A DNA stretch of 64,000 bases from Dysgonomonadaceae bacterium zrk40 (GCA_016916535.1 CP070276.1:1550001-1614000); one strand, 5' to 3'. Counted from the stretch's first letter, positions 43,195-52,936 are shown. Numbers and translations: made by a program. The notes: generated by a model from the letters alone, not told the origin.

Positions 43195-44652
43195 ATGAGT
43201 AATCTACAAACAGGAAAGATGACCAATCATCGCTGGACCATCGTGGTGATGCTTTTCATGGCTACCACAGTGAACTACCTCGACCGACAAGTACTTTCAC
43301 TGACATGGGCCGACTTTATCGCACCGGAATTCCACTGGACCAATAGTGACTATGGAACCATCACCGGGCTTTTCTCCATTTTTTATGCCGTATCGATGCT
43401 CTTCGCCGGCAAATTCATCGACTGGCTGGATACCAAAAAAGGGTTCCTTTGGGCAATCGGTGTCTGGTCGTTAGGTGCAATCATGCACGCCTTCTGCGGT
43501 CTTTTAACCGCCGGAATCACTGCCGGAGAGTGGACCATGAGCTTCCATGGTGCACGTGAGGCAATCTCCACAGTGGGTGATGTGTCGCTGGTGGTTTCCG
43601 TGAGTGTCACCCTCTTCGTGTTTGCGCGATTGGTGTTGGCCCTTGGAGAGGCTGGCAACTTCCCCGCCGCCATTAAAGCTACTGCCGAATACTTCCCAAA
43701 GAAAGACAGGGCCTATGCCACCAGTATCTTCAACTCAGGAGCACAAATCGGTGCCCTGCTGGCCCCCCTCACCATCCCCTTCATCGCCAAGGCGTGGGGC
43801 TGGGAGATGGCTTTTATCGTAATCGGAGCCCTTGGCTTCATCTGGATGGGCTTCTGGATATTTGTATATCACAAACCGGAACAAAGCAAGAAGGTGAACG
43901 CCCTCGAGTTGGAATACATCAACCAGGATGATGCCACTGACGCTTTAGAGGGAAGGGTGAAAGCCGATGGCAATGCCGGCAAGAAGGTATCCTTCAAACA
44001 AGCATTCAAATATAAACAGACCTGGTCGTTCGCGGTGGGCAAGTTTCTCACCGACGGAGTGTGGTGGTTCCTCCTCTTTTGGATACCGGCATACCTCAGT
44101 TCAGTCTACGGACTTGACTCCACAGAAAGTGCCCCTCATGTCTTCGTGGTCTATGCCATCTCCATGATCTCGGTGTTCGCTGCCGGCTACTTCCCAGCCT
44201 ACTACATGGAAAAGAAAAAGTTAGACCCCTATCAGGGACGTATGCGGGCGATGTTGCTCTTCGCCTTCTTCCCGCTGCTCATCCTCTTTGCCCAACCATT
44301 AGGAGGTCTGTCGGTATGGCTCCCGGTGATCATCATCGGTATCGCTGCCGCCGCTCACCAGTCCTGGTCGGCCAACATCTTTACCACCGTGAGTGATATG
44401 TTCCCGAAACATGCTGTGGGCACCATCACCGGTATCGGCGGTATGGCCGGCGGGGTGGGATCCTTCTTCATCAATAAGAGCTCCGGTGTGCTTTTCGACC
44501 ATGCAGCCAACACCAACATGAAATTCATGGGTTATGAAGGGATTGAATCAGGCTACTTCATCATCTTTATCTTCTGTGCCATCGCCTATCTGCTGGGATG
44601 GAGCATCATGAAGGCATTGGTGCCGAAGTACCAACTGATCACAGATATGTAA
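43195..44652 (+). CDS. MFS hexuronate-type transporter (ACS family, ExuT-like)
   Basis: The 485-residue protein has twelve predicted membrane spans and blocks of the anion:cation symporter branch: RWTIVVMLFMATTVNYLDRQVLSLTW in the first span, LALGEAGNFPAAIKATAEYFPKKDRA after span four, and a long hydrophilic centre (about 225-270). Family relatives such as ExuT carry galacturonate and glucuronate with protons across the inner membrane. Here the likely cargo is galacturonate and/or the unsaturated or keto uronate made in the periplasm. It is the last gene of the kdu operon, followed by an 8-bp hairpin. Substrate is inferred from setting. Confidence 0.92.
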   Translation: MSNLQTGKMTNHRWTIVVMLFMATTVNYLDRQVLSLTWADFIAPEFHWTNSDYGTITGLFSIFYAVSMLFAGKFIDWLDTKKGFLWAIGVWSLGAIMHAFCGLLTAGITAGEWTMSFHGAREAISTVGDVSLVVSVSVTLFVFARLVLALGEAGNFPAAIKATAEYFPKKDRAYATSIFNSGAQIGALLAPLTIPFIAKAWGWEMAFIVIGALGFIWMGFWIFVYHKPEQSKKVNALELEYINQDDATDALEGRVKADGNAGKKVSFKQAFKYKQTWSFAVGKFLTDGVWWFLLFWIPAYLSSVYGLDSTESAPHVFVVYAISMISVFAAGYFPAYYMEKKKLDPYQGRMRAMLLFAFFPLLILFAQPLGGLSVWLPVIIIGIAAAAHQSWSANIFTTVSDMFPKHAVGTITGIGGMAGGVGSFFINKSSGVLFDHAANTNMKFMGYEGIESGYFIIFIFCAIAYLLGWSIMKALVPKYQLITDM

Positions 44653-44986
44653 TCGGATCGATCAATACAAACCACCCTCCGATGGTGATTAGGGTAGGAG
44701 AAAGGCGAAATAGTTTTTCTCCTGCTTTTTGTTTCCAGCAAGAAAATACAAACTCTTATTCACTGTGAGCTTATATTTCACATATCATTTAAATAATTGA
44801 GGATATTGTTTTTATTAGTTTTATTTGTTTCTTTGTAAAAATGATCTCAGGTCATCTCAGTTACGTTTCACTTTTGAGTACAAGTAATTCAGTGCAACAT
44901 TTCATGCTGACCACACCTAAGATATTTTTTTATCAACGGCTAAAACTATTCGGTTATATTTAATGAATGGAATACGCTACCGACTT
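44653..44986. other. AT-rich intergenic region between the two loci
   Basis: The 334 bases hold the terminator-like hairpin at 44696-44723 and then AT-rich sequence. A TATATTTA at 44955-44962 is one base off the -7 consensus and could serve the small gene that starts at 44987; a good -33 TTTG is missing. I see no further gene, tRNA or mobile-element end. Confidence 0.5.
44696..44723 (+). terminator. Terminator of the kdu operon
   Basis: AGGAGAAA (44696-44703) pairs perfectly with TTTCTCCT (44716-44723) around a 12-base loop and is followed by GCTTTTTG. It starts 43 bases after the transporter stop. The T-run is short, so strength is moderate. Confidence 0.65.
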
Positions 44987-45466
44987 ATGAAAACAAAGTA
45001 TTTACTATTGGCCATATTGGCGTTATTGCCCGCAGGGTTAACGGCCCAATCCGACTTCGACATAAGTGCCGATTATTCGCCATACGAAGACATGATTTTA
45101 CTTCATTTGGTAAACAATGCGGATAAACCGATGCGAATACGCAATAATTTTGGAGGTGGAACTTCCGGAAGTTTTGTTGTATTTCTTCTTAAAGATAAAG
45201 CAGGTAAGGAAATCTCACTCTTTGAAGCTGGGTTCTTAGAAGGAGTGGACTACCAGCGTTTTGTAGATATCAGCCCCCGTTCAACCAAAACGATCAAGTA
45301 TCGTTTAAGGTCTTTGACTCCGTCGAGTTATGATGTATCAGAAGTTTACTCAGTGGAAGCGAGATGTTACATTCACTATTTAATTTCAGGAAAAAATAAA
45401 TATGATTTCTTCGATAAAGTTCTGACCATTAATACGAAGCAAGACTTGATGATCGACCCAGGATAA
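44987..45466 (+). CDS. Small exported protein of unknown function
   Basis: The 159-residue product begins with a clear signal peptide (MKTKYLLLAILALLPAGLTAQ), so it should be periplasmic or secreted. The remainder is one small beta-rich domain with DISADYSPYEDMILLHLVNNADKP near 24, RIRNNFGGGTSGSFVVF and RSTKTIKYRLRSLTPSSYDVSE; this looks like a single Ig-like fold, but I recognise no family. There is one Cys (in ARCYIHY). ATG 44987 is preferred to 44963, which lies directly on the possible -7 box and puts charged residues before the leader. It is a single gene between the pectin and mannan loci, convergent with the mannan operon, and it is more AT-rich than its neighbours. A link to either locus is not shown. 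Confidence 0.7.
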   Translation: MKTKYLLLAILALLPAGLTAQSDFDISADYSPYEDMILLHLVNNADKPMRIRNNFGGGTSGSFVVFLLKDKAGKEISLFEAGFLEGVDYQRFVDISPRSTKTIKYRLRSLTPSSYDVSEVYSVEARCYIHYLISGKNKYDFFDKVLTINTKQDLMIDPG

Positions 45467-45510
45467 GATGCCCAAATGTCATCACAATAGCGTTGAACTC
45501 AACAGCAAGG

Positions 45511-45532
45511 TTTGACTATCATTCCAGTCAAA
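45511..45532. terminator. 7-bp hairpin between convergent genes
   Basis: TTTGACT (45511-45517) pairs with AGTCAAA (45526-45532) around an 8-base loop, midway between the stop of the small gene and the end of the GH5 gene. It reads equally from both sides and may end both transcripts; no T-run of note is present. Confidence 0.4.
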
Positions 45533-45588
45533 TCGGGGCCGGGCTGACCAACCCTACTCAATAGCATCCAAATCACCCAATCCTGGGG

Positions 45589-46581
45589 TTATAGGCCTCT
45601 TCGGATGGAGTTACGCGCCAGCCTCCCCCAGGGCTTGAGCAGGTCGTCTGTCCAGTTACCCTCCGCTTCGGCGCGGGGCAGCAGCATGGAGCAGGTCTCG
45701 TTCTTGTCGGAGACCGACCAGGCGACCCAGCTGATCTTGCGACTCTCCATCCACTCCACATAAGTCTCCCACTCCTCCGTGCCGAGGCGTCCGTCGCCGT
45801 TGGCTTCCGAGCCGCCGCACTCCGACACAAAGATGGGGATTCCGCTGGCGATGGCATCGTCGGTGCGGTCGCGCAACCATGCCTCGTGGGTGGCTGCATA
45901 GAAGTGCATGGTGTACATGATGTTGGTCACTTCGAGGATGGGATCTTCCGCCACCAGGTGGAGGTCCTGGTCCCAGTGGGGGCTGCCCACCAGTATGATG
46001 TTGTCCGGGTCGATCGCACGGATCACATCGATCACCTCTTCCGAGTAGGCTTTCACCTCTTCCCATTCAAAGTAGTCGGGTTCGTTCCATATCTCGTAGA
46101 TGACATTGGGATACTCCCCATATTTGGTTGCCATCTCGGCAAAGAACCCTTTTGCCTCCTCGAAGTATTTCTTGTGGGCATGGAAATCGATGATCACATA
46201 GATGCCATTGTCAATGGCAGCCTCGATCACGGGCGTGATGCACTGCAGCGCAAACGCTGGGTTCTCCCGGTAGTTGTCCTCGATTTCCAATCCCATGGCG
46301 GCGCGCACCACCGTGCATTTCCAGTCCTCCGCCAGCCACTTCACCGCACCCTCGTTGTAGAAGCGGGGCCAGAGGTTGTGCCATCCCAGGCTGGCGCCGC
46401 GTAGCAACAGCGGCTCCCCCTGCTCGTTGCTGAGCTGTGTGCCGATCACCTGCAGCTGTCCGTGCTGTGCCACGACCGTGCTGTCGGCCGCCGTTTCATT
46501 GTTGGTCTGCTGCCCGTTGCCGCAGGAGATCGCTGCCGACAACAACAACAGCATTGTAAATAACACACTGTTTCTCTTCAT
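45589..46581 (-). CDS. GH5 endo-beta-1,4-glucanase/mannanase lipoprotein
   Basis: The 330-residue lipoprotein (LSAAISCGNGQQ, Cys near 20) is a compact GH5 TIM barrel. The opening is LLLRGASLGWHNLWPRFYN near 58, the acid/base Glu is in YEIWNEPDYFEW and the nucleophile Glu in IFVSECGGSE; YTMHFYAATHEAWLR carries the conserved His/Tyr before it. The blocks resemble the cellulase-type subfamily (GH5_2), so cutting at glucosyl links of glucomannan is likely, though GH5 also holds mannanases. It is the last gene of the minus-strand mannan operon, 19 bases after the epimerase. With the GH26 enzymes it would make mixed manno- and gluco-oligosaccharides. Surface or periplasmic place is open. Confidence 0.92.
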   Translation of the reverse strand: MKRNSVLFTMLLLLSAAISCGNGQQTNNETAADSTVVAQHGQLQVIGTQLSNEQGEPLLLRGASLGWHNLWPRFYNEGAVKWLAEDWKCTVVRAAMGLEIEDNYRENPAFALQCITPVIEAAIDNGIYVIIDFHAHKKYFEEAKGFFAEMATKYGEYPNVIYEIWNEPDYFEWEEVKAYSEEVIDVIRAIDPDNIILVGSPHWDQDLHLVAEDPILEVTNIMYTMHFYAATHEAWLRDRTDDAIASGIPIFVSECGGSEANGDGRLGTEEWETYVEWMESRKISWVAWSVSDKNETCSMLLPRAEAEGNWTDDLLKPWGRLARNSIRRGL

Positions 46582-46600
46582 ATCTCTTTATTTTTAATCA

Positions 46601-47794
46601 TTAATCCTGTCTGATTCGTTCGATCAGCTCCAGGCACATCCGCCCATTGTGATAGGGGCACTTCCAGAAGCCCGCCTTGTCGTTCACCCGGTCCGTCTCC
46701 CCTTCCGGCGAGACAGACCAGTACCACTCACCCTGCTCCCTGTCTACAAGGTGCTGCTTGATGAAATCCCAGCTGTTGCGTGTTTTGTTGAGCCACGCAT
46801 CATCTCCCGACAGCTGCCAGGCATTGAAGAAGCCGACCACCGCCTCTGCCTGTGGCCACCAATCGCACCGTTCGTCACGATGTCCGTTAGCCCAATCCCT
46901 TTCATTGATCAGTGCACCTTTTTCGTTCAGTCCCTCTGCCGCGGCGTCTGCTATCCGCAGTATAACAGGTTTCAACTTCCGTTGCGTCGCCTCGTCACCC
47001 AGCACCAGAGCTGCTTCCTCGAGCAACCAAGAGGCTTCGATGTCGTGCCCGAAGGAGTGGAGGGTCGATTTGCAATTCCAATCCTCATCAAAGAAGAGAT
47101 TGAGGTGCCCGCTCTCCGGGTCGATGATCTTCTCAAGGAAGAGGTCGATCAGGTTTTTCAGCCGATGTGCCAGCTTCTCATCCTTCCAGACACGGTAAAG
47201 GTTGGTGTAGGCTTCCAGAACGTGGAGGTGGGTGTTCATCGTCTTCTTCTCATTGGCATCCTTCTCACTCAGCCGCAGATCATCCAGCAGCTGCCAGTCG
47301 CAACTGTAAGCCTCCATGTAACCGTTGTTCACGCTGTCGAAGCTATGCTGTTCAATGAGCCGAAACAGTACTTTTGCTTTTTCAAGGGCTTCTTCGTCAC
47401 CACTAACGCTGTAATACTCAGTCAGCGCATAGATGAAAAAGGCCTGACTGTAGATCTGTTTCTTGCTGTCGGCAGGGGTACCATCGGCATGCAGCATCCA
47501 GTAGGTGCCACCAAACTGATCATCAAAAAAGTGTGAAAAGATATATTCTTTGGCCCGCCGTGCTTCGGCGAAGTACTCCTCCGAATGCAGTCGCAATGCC
47601 GCCGACGAGAAGGTCCATAGGATCCGTGCGTGGAGAATACCTCCCTTCGGGGCATCGGGCACCAGACGGTTCTCACCGGTCATCCGACCATAGAAGCCAC
47701 CCCTTTCGTTATCCTTCATCCTGTTCATCCAGAAGGGGAGGATATTGCCGGTCAGTTCGTCACGTAGTTCTTGTTTCAATACACCAATGTCCAT
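46601..47794 (-). CDS. Cellobiose/mannobiose 2-epimerase (AGE family)
   Basis: The 397-residue cytoplasmic enzyme turns the reducing-end sugar of beta-1,4 disaccharides over at C2: mannobiose to mannosyl-glucose, or cellobiose to glucosyl-mannose. It has the (alpha/alpha)6 barrel of the AGE family, with YSQAFFIYALTEYY, KKTMNTHLHVLEAYTNLYRVW, STLHSFGHDIEASWLLEEA (catalytic His) and DKAGFWKCPYHNGRMCLE (second catalytic His). These blocks fit cellobiose 2-epimerase rather than the N-acyl-glucosamine branch. The length matches the family (about 390-410). No signal peptide. It sits between GH94 and GH5; its mannobiose product feeds the GH130 phosphorylase in the same operon. Confidence 0.95.
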   Translation of the reverse strand: MDIGVLKQELRDELTGNILPFWMNRMKDNERGGFYGRMTGENRLVPDAPKGGILHARILWTFSSAALRLHSEEYFAEARRAKEYIFSHFFDDQFGGTYWMLHADGTPADSKKQIYSQAFFIYALTEYYSVSGDEEALEKAKVLFRLIEQHSFDSVNNGYMEAYSCDWQLLDDLRLSEKDANEKKTMNTHLHVLEAYTNLYRVWKDEKLAHRLKNLIDLFLEKIIDPESGHLNLFFDEDWNCKSTLHSFGHDIEASWLLEEAALVLGDEATQRKLKPVILRIADAAAEGLNEKGALINERDWANGHRDERCDWWPQAEAVVGFFNAWQLSGDDAWLNKTRNSWDFIKQHLVDREQGEWYWSVSPEGETDRVNDKAGFWKCPYHNGRMCLELIERIRQD

Positions 47795-47808
47795 CGCTCT
47801 TTCTTCTG

Positions 47809-50244
47809 CTAAAGAATCACTTCCACCTCACCCACACTGCCAGCTGGCAGGAGTGGTATCAAATTGCCTTTTACCGGTTCGCCGTTCAGGGTGATTGCCT
47901 TCACTCCTTTCATCCGCTTCTCAGGGTTGTTCACGGTGATCCGATAGGTCACGCCGCGGTACCTGCGTGTCACATGATACTGTTCCCATTCCGGTGGAAT
48001 GCAGGGATCGATGATCAGACCGTCGTAGGCGGTACGGATGCCGAGAATATACTGTGAGATGGTGTAAAAGTTCCAGGCGGCGGTACCGGTGAGCCATGAG
48101 TTCTTGGCCTCTCCCGGCCGGAAAGCATCTTTGCCTGCAATCATCTGGGCATAGACGTAGGGCTCCACCTTGTGCAGGTCGCTGATCGCCTCGCTATAGG
48201 AGGGACAGATCTTACGGAAGTATTCCCATGCACGGTCTCCCCGTCCCAGCACCGTTTCGCCGATGATGACCCAGGGGTTGTTGTGACAGAAGATGCCCGC
48301 GTTCTCCTTGTAACCAGGGGGATAGCTTGATATCTCGCCGTATTCGATGTAATACTTCGTGTAAGGAGGATTGTTGAGCACGATGCCATGCTCACAGTCG
48401 AGCCGTTCTTTCACAGCGTTGAGTGCCTTCTCTGTCATCCCCTCCTCCAGGCCGATGCCGGCCATAGAGCACCAGCCATTGGACTCAATGTAGATCTGCC
48501 CTTCGATATTTTCCTTCGACCCTATCTTGTGACCATTATAGTCGTAGGCACGCAGAAACCACTCCCCGTCCCAGCCATGCTGCTTTACGGCCTCCACCAT
48601 GCGAGCCACATGGTTGCGTGCCCTGTCGGCTTCCTCATCCTTGCCTAGTCTGGTGCATAGCTCTACGTAATCACGCCCACTGACCACGAAGAGACCGGCG
48701 ATCATCAGACTCTCTGCCTGTGATCCCTCGCTCCTGTTCTCGGTGGTCTGAAAGCTCTCGTTGGGGTCGTCGGAGAAGCAGTTGAGGTTGAGACAGTCAT
48801 TCCAGTCGGCACGCCCGATCAGGGGCAGCCCGTGGGGTCCCAGGTGATTGATCACATGATCGAATGAAACGGTCAGATGGTCGAAGAGAGATACCTCGGT
48901 GCCCGGCTCGTTGTCGAAGGGTACGGCCTGGTCCAGTATCGCGAAGTCACCCGTCTCCTTTACATAAGCGGCTGTACCAAGGATCAGCCAGAGCGGGTCA
49001 TCGTTAAAGCCGCCCCCAATTTCATTGTTCCCTTTCTTGGTGAGGGGTTGATATTGATGGTAACAGGAGCCATTGGGGAATTGCGTGGAGGCGATGTCAA
49101 TGATCCGCTCGCGGGCTCGCTCGGGAATCTGATGTACGAAGCCGAGCAGATCCTGGTTGGAGTCACGAAAACCCATCCCGCGTCCGATACCACTCTCGAA
49201 GTAGGATGCCGAACGGGAGAAGCAGAAGGTGATCATGCACTGGTACTGGTTCCAGATGTTCACCATCCGGTCCAGCTTCTCCTCCCCTGTCTTCACCCGG
49301 AAGTTACCCAACAGTTGATCCCAGTAGATACGTAATGCGGCAAAAGCGCTGTCCACCTTCTCCACGCTGTCGAAACGGGCGATCATCTCCTTCGCTTTGC
49401 GCTTGTTGAGAGCACCCCCGTTCTCCCATTTCTCCTGCGGATCGTTCTCTGCGTAACCGAGCAGGAAGATCAGCTCCCGGCTCTCACCCGGTTCCAGCTC
49501 AATCTCGAGGCAATGTGATGCGATGGGCGACCAGCCGTGCGCCACGCTGTTGAGGGGCTTTCCTTCCATCACCACTTGTGGTTCATCGAAGCCGTTATAG
49601 AGGCCAAAGAACGATTCACGGTCGGTGTCAAAACCATCAATGGGTTGGTTAACAGAGTAGAATGCGTAGTGGTTGCGACGTTCCCGGTACTCTGTCTTGT
49701 GGTAGATCACCGACCCTTCCACCTCCACCTCGCTGGTGGAGAAGTTACGCTGGAAATTCTCCATGTCGGTAGCGGCATTCCATAGTGCCCACTCCAGAAA
49801 GGAAAAGAGTTGCAATCTCTTCACTCCGCTCCCTTGGTTGGTCAGCATCAGTTTATGCACCTCACCGTGGGTCTGCAGGGGGACAAAAAAGAGCAACTCC
49901 GCTTTCACACCGTTGTGCACACCCGTGAGGGTGGTGTATCCCATGCCGTGACGGCACTCGTAGCTCTCCAGTTCAGTCTTACAAGGTTTCCAGCCGGGGT
50001 TCCATATTGTCTCCCCCTCCCGGATGTAGAAATAACGGCCACCACTGTCCATCGGCACGTTGTTGTAGCGGTAGCGCGTCAGCCGGCGGAACTTGGCATC
50101 CTTGTAAAAGGAGTACCCCCCTGCAGTATTCGATATCAGGCTGAAAAAATCCTCATTCCCCAGGTAGTTGATCCAGGGCCAGGGGGTGCGGGGGTGGGTG
50201 ATCACATACTCCCGTCGAGCGTCATCGAAGAAACCATATTGCAT
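47809..50244 (-). CDS. GH94 cellobiose phosphorylase
   Basis: The 811-residue cytoplasmic enzyme splits cellobiose with phosphate to glucose 1-phosphate and glucose. The first residues are [29 protein letters not shown], the hallmark start of cellobiose phosphorylases. A beta-sandwich (to about 280) and helical linker lead to the (alpha/alpha)6 barrel with [11 protein letters not shown] (Asp480 and Asp483; the general acid should be in this block), [13 protein letters not shown] and [12 protein letters not shown]; the phosphate site [17 protein letters not shown] lies near the end. Length is the usual 800-820. It lies 30 bases after the transporter gene and 14 before the epimerase. Its presence in a mannan locus argues that the glycan holds glucose next to glucose, as in glucomannan. 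Cellobionate phosphorylase is a weaker alternative. Confidence 0.95.
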   Translation of the reverse strand: MQYGFFDDARREYVITHPRTPWPWINYLGNEDFFSLISNTAGGYSFYKDAKFRRLTRYRYNNVPMDSGGRYFYIREGETIWNPGWKPCKTELESYECRHGMGYTTLTGVHNGVKAELLFFVPLQTHGEVHKLMLTNQGSGVKRLQLFSFLEWALWNAATDMENFQRNFSTSEVEVEGSVIYHKTEYRERRNHYAFYSVNQPIDGFDTDRESFFGLYNGFDEPQVVMEGKPLNSVAHGWSPIASHCLEIELEPGESRELIFLLGYAENDPQEKWENGGALNKRKAKEMIARFDSVEKVDSAFAALRIYWDQLLGNFRVKTGEEKLDRMVNIWNQYQCMITFCFSRSASYFESGIGRGMGFRDSNQDLLGFVHQIPERARERIIDIASTQFPNGSCYHQYQPLTKKGNNEIGGGFNDDPLWLILGTAAYVKETGDFAILDQAVPFDNEPGTEVSLFDHLTVSFDHVINHLGPHGLPLIGRADWNDCLNLNCFSDDPNESFQTTENRSEGSQAESLMIAGLFVVSGRDYVELCTRLGKDEEADRARNHVARMVEAVKQHGWDGEWFLRAYDYNGHKIGSKENIEGQIYIESNGWCSMAGIGLEEGMTEKALNAVKERLDCEHGIVLNNPPYTKYYIEYGEISSYPPGYKENAGIFCHNNPWVIIGETVLGRGDRAWEYFRKICPSYSEAISDLHKVEPYVYAQMIAGKDAFRPGEAKNSWLTGTAAWNFYTISQYILGIRTAYDGLIIDPCIPPEWEQYHVTRRYRGVTYRITVNNPEKRMKGVKAITLNGEPVKGNLIPLLPAGSVGEVEVIL

Positions 50245-50274
50245 AATCCTGATCTTTTACAGTTGCATAAGCAC

Positions 50275-51711
50275 TTAATTCATCTTTGCAGCCGCTCTCT
50301 TCACTTCCAGCTGTTCGTAGTTCTCCTTCACCTTCTTGTCAGAGAGCGGGTAGAAGTACATACCGATGAATGCCAGGAGACAGCAGACTGCCGGCAGCAA
50401 GGAGATCATAAACCGTTCACCCCAGATTGTTTCGGCACTTTGCTGCAAAGCGTCGGGCACGTACTTGAAGTAGGCCAGCATCCAGCCGCTCAGGGCGGCA
50501 CCGATGGCCCATCCCAGCTTCTGCGACATGGAGGAGGAGGAGAAGATGAGGCCACTGGCGCGGCGTCCGGTGGTCAGTTCCTGATGGTCCACGATATCGG
50601 AGAACATCGACCAGAGCAGGGGCAGCACATAACCGGCGAAGATCGAGATGGTGAACTGCAGGATCAGGATCCAGGTGATGCTGTTGGGGATGTAAAAGAA
50701 AGCAGTACTCAGGATGCCCGCCATCAGGATGGCGATCATGTAAGTTCTTCGTTTACCAAAACGTGCGGAAAGGGAGGGAGCCAGCATCACCCCCAGCAGG
50801 TTGGCCGCTTGACCCACCAGGAAATAGATGGTGGTCATGTCCCAGCCGGTGCCGGCCATGCGGTAGCCGGCCTGCACGTAGTCGCGGAAGAAGTAGATGG
50901 CTACACTGTCACGGATGGCGTTGAAGAGCAGCGCCGCCAGCCCCGTGGCCACCAAGATCCACCAGGGCGCGTTTCTGAAGAGGTTCTTCAGATCCTTCTT
51001 CACCGAGGCGTTCTCCTCACTTTCGATCTGTACCACCCGCTCCCTGGTCCAGGAGAAACAGAGCAGGAAGAGCACCACGCAAATCACACCGATGGCGCCA
51101 ACCCCCATCACCCAGCCCACCGGGTTGGTGCTGACTGATGTCTCTGCCAGTGCGTTTACGGCGGCGCCCTCACCACCGAAGTGCTTCGCGAAGAAGTCGA
51201 TCAGCGGCTGCAGCAGCATGAAGGTGACGAAGCTGCCAATGAAGGCGAAGGCCATACGGTAGGAGGAGAGCGTGTTCCGGTCGCGCGGGTCGGACGAGAT
51301 GACAGCCAACAGGGAGGCATAGGGTACATTGACCAGCGTGTAGACCAGCATCATCAGAGAGTAAGTGAGATAGGCGTAGACCAGCTTGCCGGTCTGTCCG
51401 AAGTCAGGCACATAGAAGGTGATGACACCCATCACCGCAAAGGGAAAAGCGAACCAGATCAGGTAGGGACGATATTTGCCCCAGCGTGTTTTGGTACGGT
51501 CGCTCATGATGCCCACCAACAGGTCGGTGAGTGAGTCCCAGAGACGGGCTACCAGGAACATGGTACCGGCAGCGGCGGCGGTTATGCCGAACACGTCGGT
51601 GTAGAAAAAGAGGGAGTACATCCCGAAGATCTTCCAGAACATGGAAGAGGCAGCATCGCCTAAGCCGTAGCCAATTTTTTCCTTTAAGGTGATCATGAAG
51701 TTGTTTTTCAT
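50275..51711 (-). CDS. GPH-family sugar:cation symporter
   Basis: The 478-residue membrane protein has about twelve spans and blocks of the glycoside-pentoside-hexuronide family: LKEKIGYGLGDAASSMFW at the start, FLVARLWDSLTDLLVGIMSDRTKTRWGKYRPYLIW (Asp-rich span and the basic loop) and QHEL-like DHQELTTGRRASGLIFS. It should bring mannobiose, cellobiose or mannosyl-glucose from periplasm to cytoplasm for the epimerase and phosphorylases. The start is placed at ATG 51711; ATG 51726 lies within the stem of a hairpin and ATG 51696 is also possible. It is between GH130 and GH94. Substrate follows from setting only. Confidence 0.92.
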   Translation of the reverse strand: MKNNFMITLKEKIGYGLGDAASSMFWKIFGMYSLFFYTDVFGITAAAAGTMFLVARLWDSLTDLLVGIMSDRTKTRWGKYRPYLIWFAFPFAVMGVITFYVPDFGQTGKLVYAYLTYSLMMLVYTLVNVPYASLLAVISSDPRDRNTLSSYRMAFAFIGSFVTFMLLQPLIDFFAKHFGGEGAAVNALAETSVSTNPVGWVMGVGAIGVICVVLFLLCFSWTRERVVQIESEENASVKKDLKNLFRNAPWWILVATGLAALLFNAIRDSVAIYFFRDYVQAGYRMAGTGWDMTTIYFLVGQAANLLGVMLAPSLSARFGKRRTYMIAILMAGILSTAFFYIPNSITWILILQFTISIFAGYVLPLLWSMFSDIVDHQELTTGRRASGLIFSSSSMSQKLGWAIGAALSGWMLAYFKYVPDALQQSAETIWGERFMISLLPAVCCLLAFIGMYFYPLSDKKVKENYEQLEVKRAAAKMN

Positions 51712-51714
51712 TTT

Positions 51715-51732
51715 CGGGAGAAGCATCTCCCG
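51715..51732 (-). promoter_or_regulatory. Intercistronic 7-bp hairpin before the symporter
   Basis: CGGGAGA (51715-51721) and TCTCCCG (51726-51732) pair perfectly around a 4-base loop in the gap after GH130. It covers the upstream ATG (51726) and ends three bases before ATG 51711. It may set how often the symporter is translated or stabilise the cut upstream message. Confidence 0.55.
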
Positions 51733-51735
51733 TTG

Positions 51736-52917
51736 TTAATCAATTGTGTTTAGAATATCCAGGTTTTTTTCTATCTGTCTTTTAAGTATCTGTACCGACG
51801 CCCCCGAGGTGAGCTTGTCCTCCGGAGTGTGAAGGCAGTAGTCCACCAGCCGTTCCACGGTGGTGGTGGCCACGTGCATCCGGGTGTCTGAGGAGGCGTA
51901 ATAGATGTAAAGGGAGCCGTCCTCATCGGCGATCCAGCCGTTGCTGAAGAGCACGTTGGAGACATCCCCCACCCGCTCCTCACCCTCGGGTGCCATAAAG
52001 TAGCCTCCGGGTGAAGCGATCACTTTTGAAGGATCATCCAACGAAGTCAGGTACAAATATAATACATATCTGAGACCTGCGGCACATCCCCGCACACCAT
52101 GTGCCAAATGAAGCCATCCCTTTGATGTTTTAATCGGTGCCGGTCCTTCACCGTTCTTCACCTCCTTGATGGTGTGATAATAGCGGCGGTCGATGATTTT
52201 CTCCTCCTTCACCACGGCATTGGTCATATCGTCGATGAGTGCCCAGCCGATGCCCTGGCCGTTGCCGGCATCGATGAAGCTGTCCTGGGGACGGGTGTAG
52301 AGGGCATACCTGCCATCCACGAACTCGGGATGAAGCACCACGTTGCGTTGCTGGCTGGGGGAGACCAGGTCGGGCAGTCGCTCCCAGGTGATCAGATCCT
52401 TCGTGCGTACGATGCCGGCTGTCGCCTTCGCCCGTGAGAGGTCGCCCGCGGGCGCTGTCTCATCGTACCGCTCGGCACAGAAGATGCCGTAGATCCAGCC
52501 ATCCTCATGGGCGGTGAGTCGCATGTCATACATATTGGTGGCGGGATCCTCCGTCTCGGGAATCACCACCGGATAATCCCAAAAGCGGAAGTTGTCGATG
52601 CCATTCGGGCTCTCGGCGATGGCGAAGAAGGACTTGCGGTCGGCACCCTCCACGCGCACCATCAGCAGGTAGCGACCGTTCCACTTGATGGCACCGGCGT
52701 TCATGGCGGCATTCATGCCGATGCGCTCCATCAGCAGCGGGTTGGTCACTTCATTGAAATCGTACCGCCAGTAGAGGGGGGTATGGGCGGCGGTGAGCAC
52801 CGGGTAGCGGTAGCGGCGGTACCAGCCGTTGCCTCTCTCCATCGGTTCATTCTTGCGGGTGAGGAGGCTCTCATGCTCCTTCATCATCTCTTTGATCTGT
52901 TGCTTATATGACTTCAT
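51736..52917 (-). CDS. GH130 4-O-beta-D-mannosyl-D-glucose phosphorylase
   Basis: The 393-residue cytoplasmic enzyme splits mannosyl-beta-1,4-glucose with phosphate to mannose 1-phosphate and glucose. It is a five-bladed propeller with PLYWRYDFNEVTNPLLMERIG, the catalytic Asp in MYDMRLTAHEDG and HPEFVDGRYALYTRPQD. With the ATG at 52917 the catalytic Asp is residue 131, the number known for the Bacteroides fragilis enzyme, which supports this start over the longer frame to 53037 that would overlap the GH26 gene. Blocks fit subfamily GH130_1. It follows GH26 by 19 bases and precedes the symporter gene. With the 2-epimerase it makes the known mannobiose pathway. Confidence 0.96.
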   Translation of the reverse strand: MKSYKQQIKEMMKEHESLLTRKNEPMERGNGWYRRYRYPVLTAAHTPLYWRYDFNEVTNPLLMERIGMNAAMNAGAIKWNGRYLLMVRVEGADRKSFFAIAESPNGIDNFRFWDYPVVIPETEDPATNMYDMRLTAHEDGWIYGIFCAERYDETAPAGDLSRAKATAGIVRTKDLITWERLPDLVSPSQQRNVVLHPEFVDGRYALYTRPQDSFIDAGNGQGIGWALIDDMTNAVVKEEKIIDRRYYHTIKEVKNGEGPAPIKTSKGWLHLAHGVRGCAAGLRYVLYLYLTSLDDPSKVIASPGGYFMAPEGEERVGDVSNVLFSNGWIADEDGSLYIYYASSDTRMHVATTTVERLVDYCLHTPEDKLTSGASVQILKRQIEKNLDILNTID

Positions 52918-52936
52918 TATAATTTCTCTTATGTCG

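Noticed and set aside
49810-51138. 442-codon plus-strand frame across the GH94 and symporter genes
   Set aside because: It spans two well-supported genes and the gap between them on the other strand; translation is His/Gln/Gly-rich with no domain.
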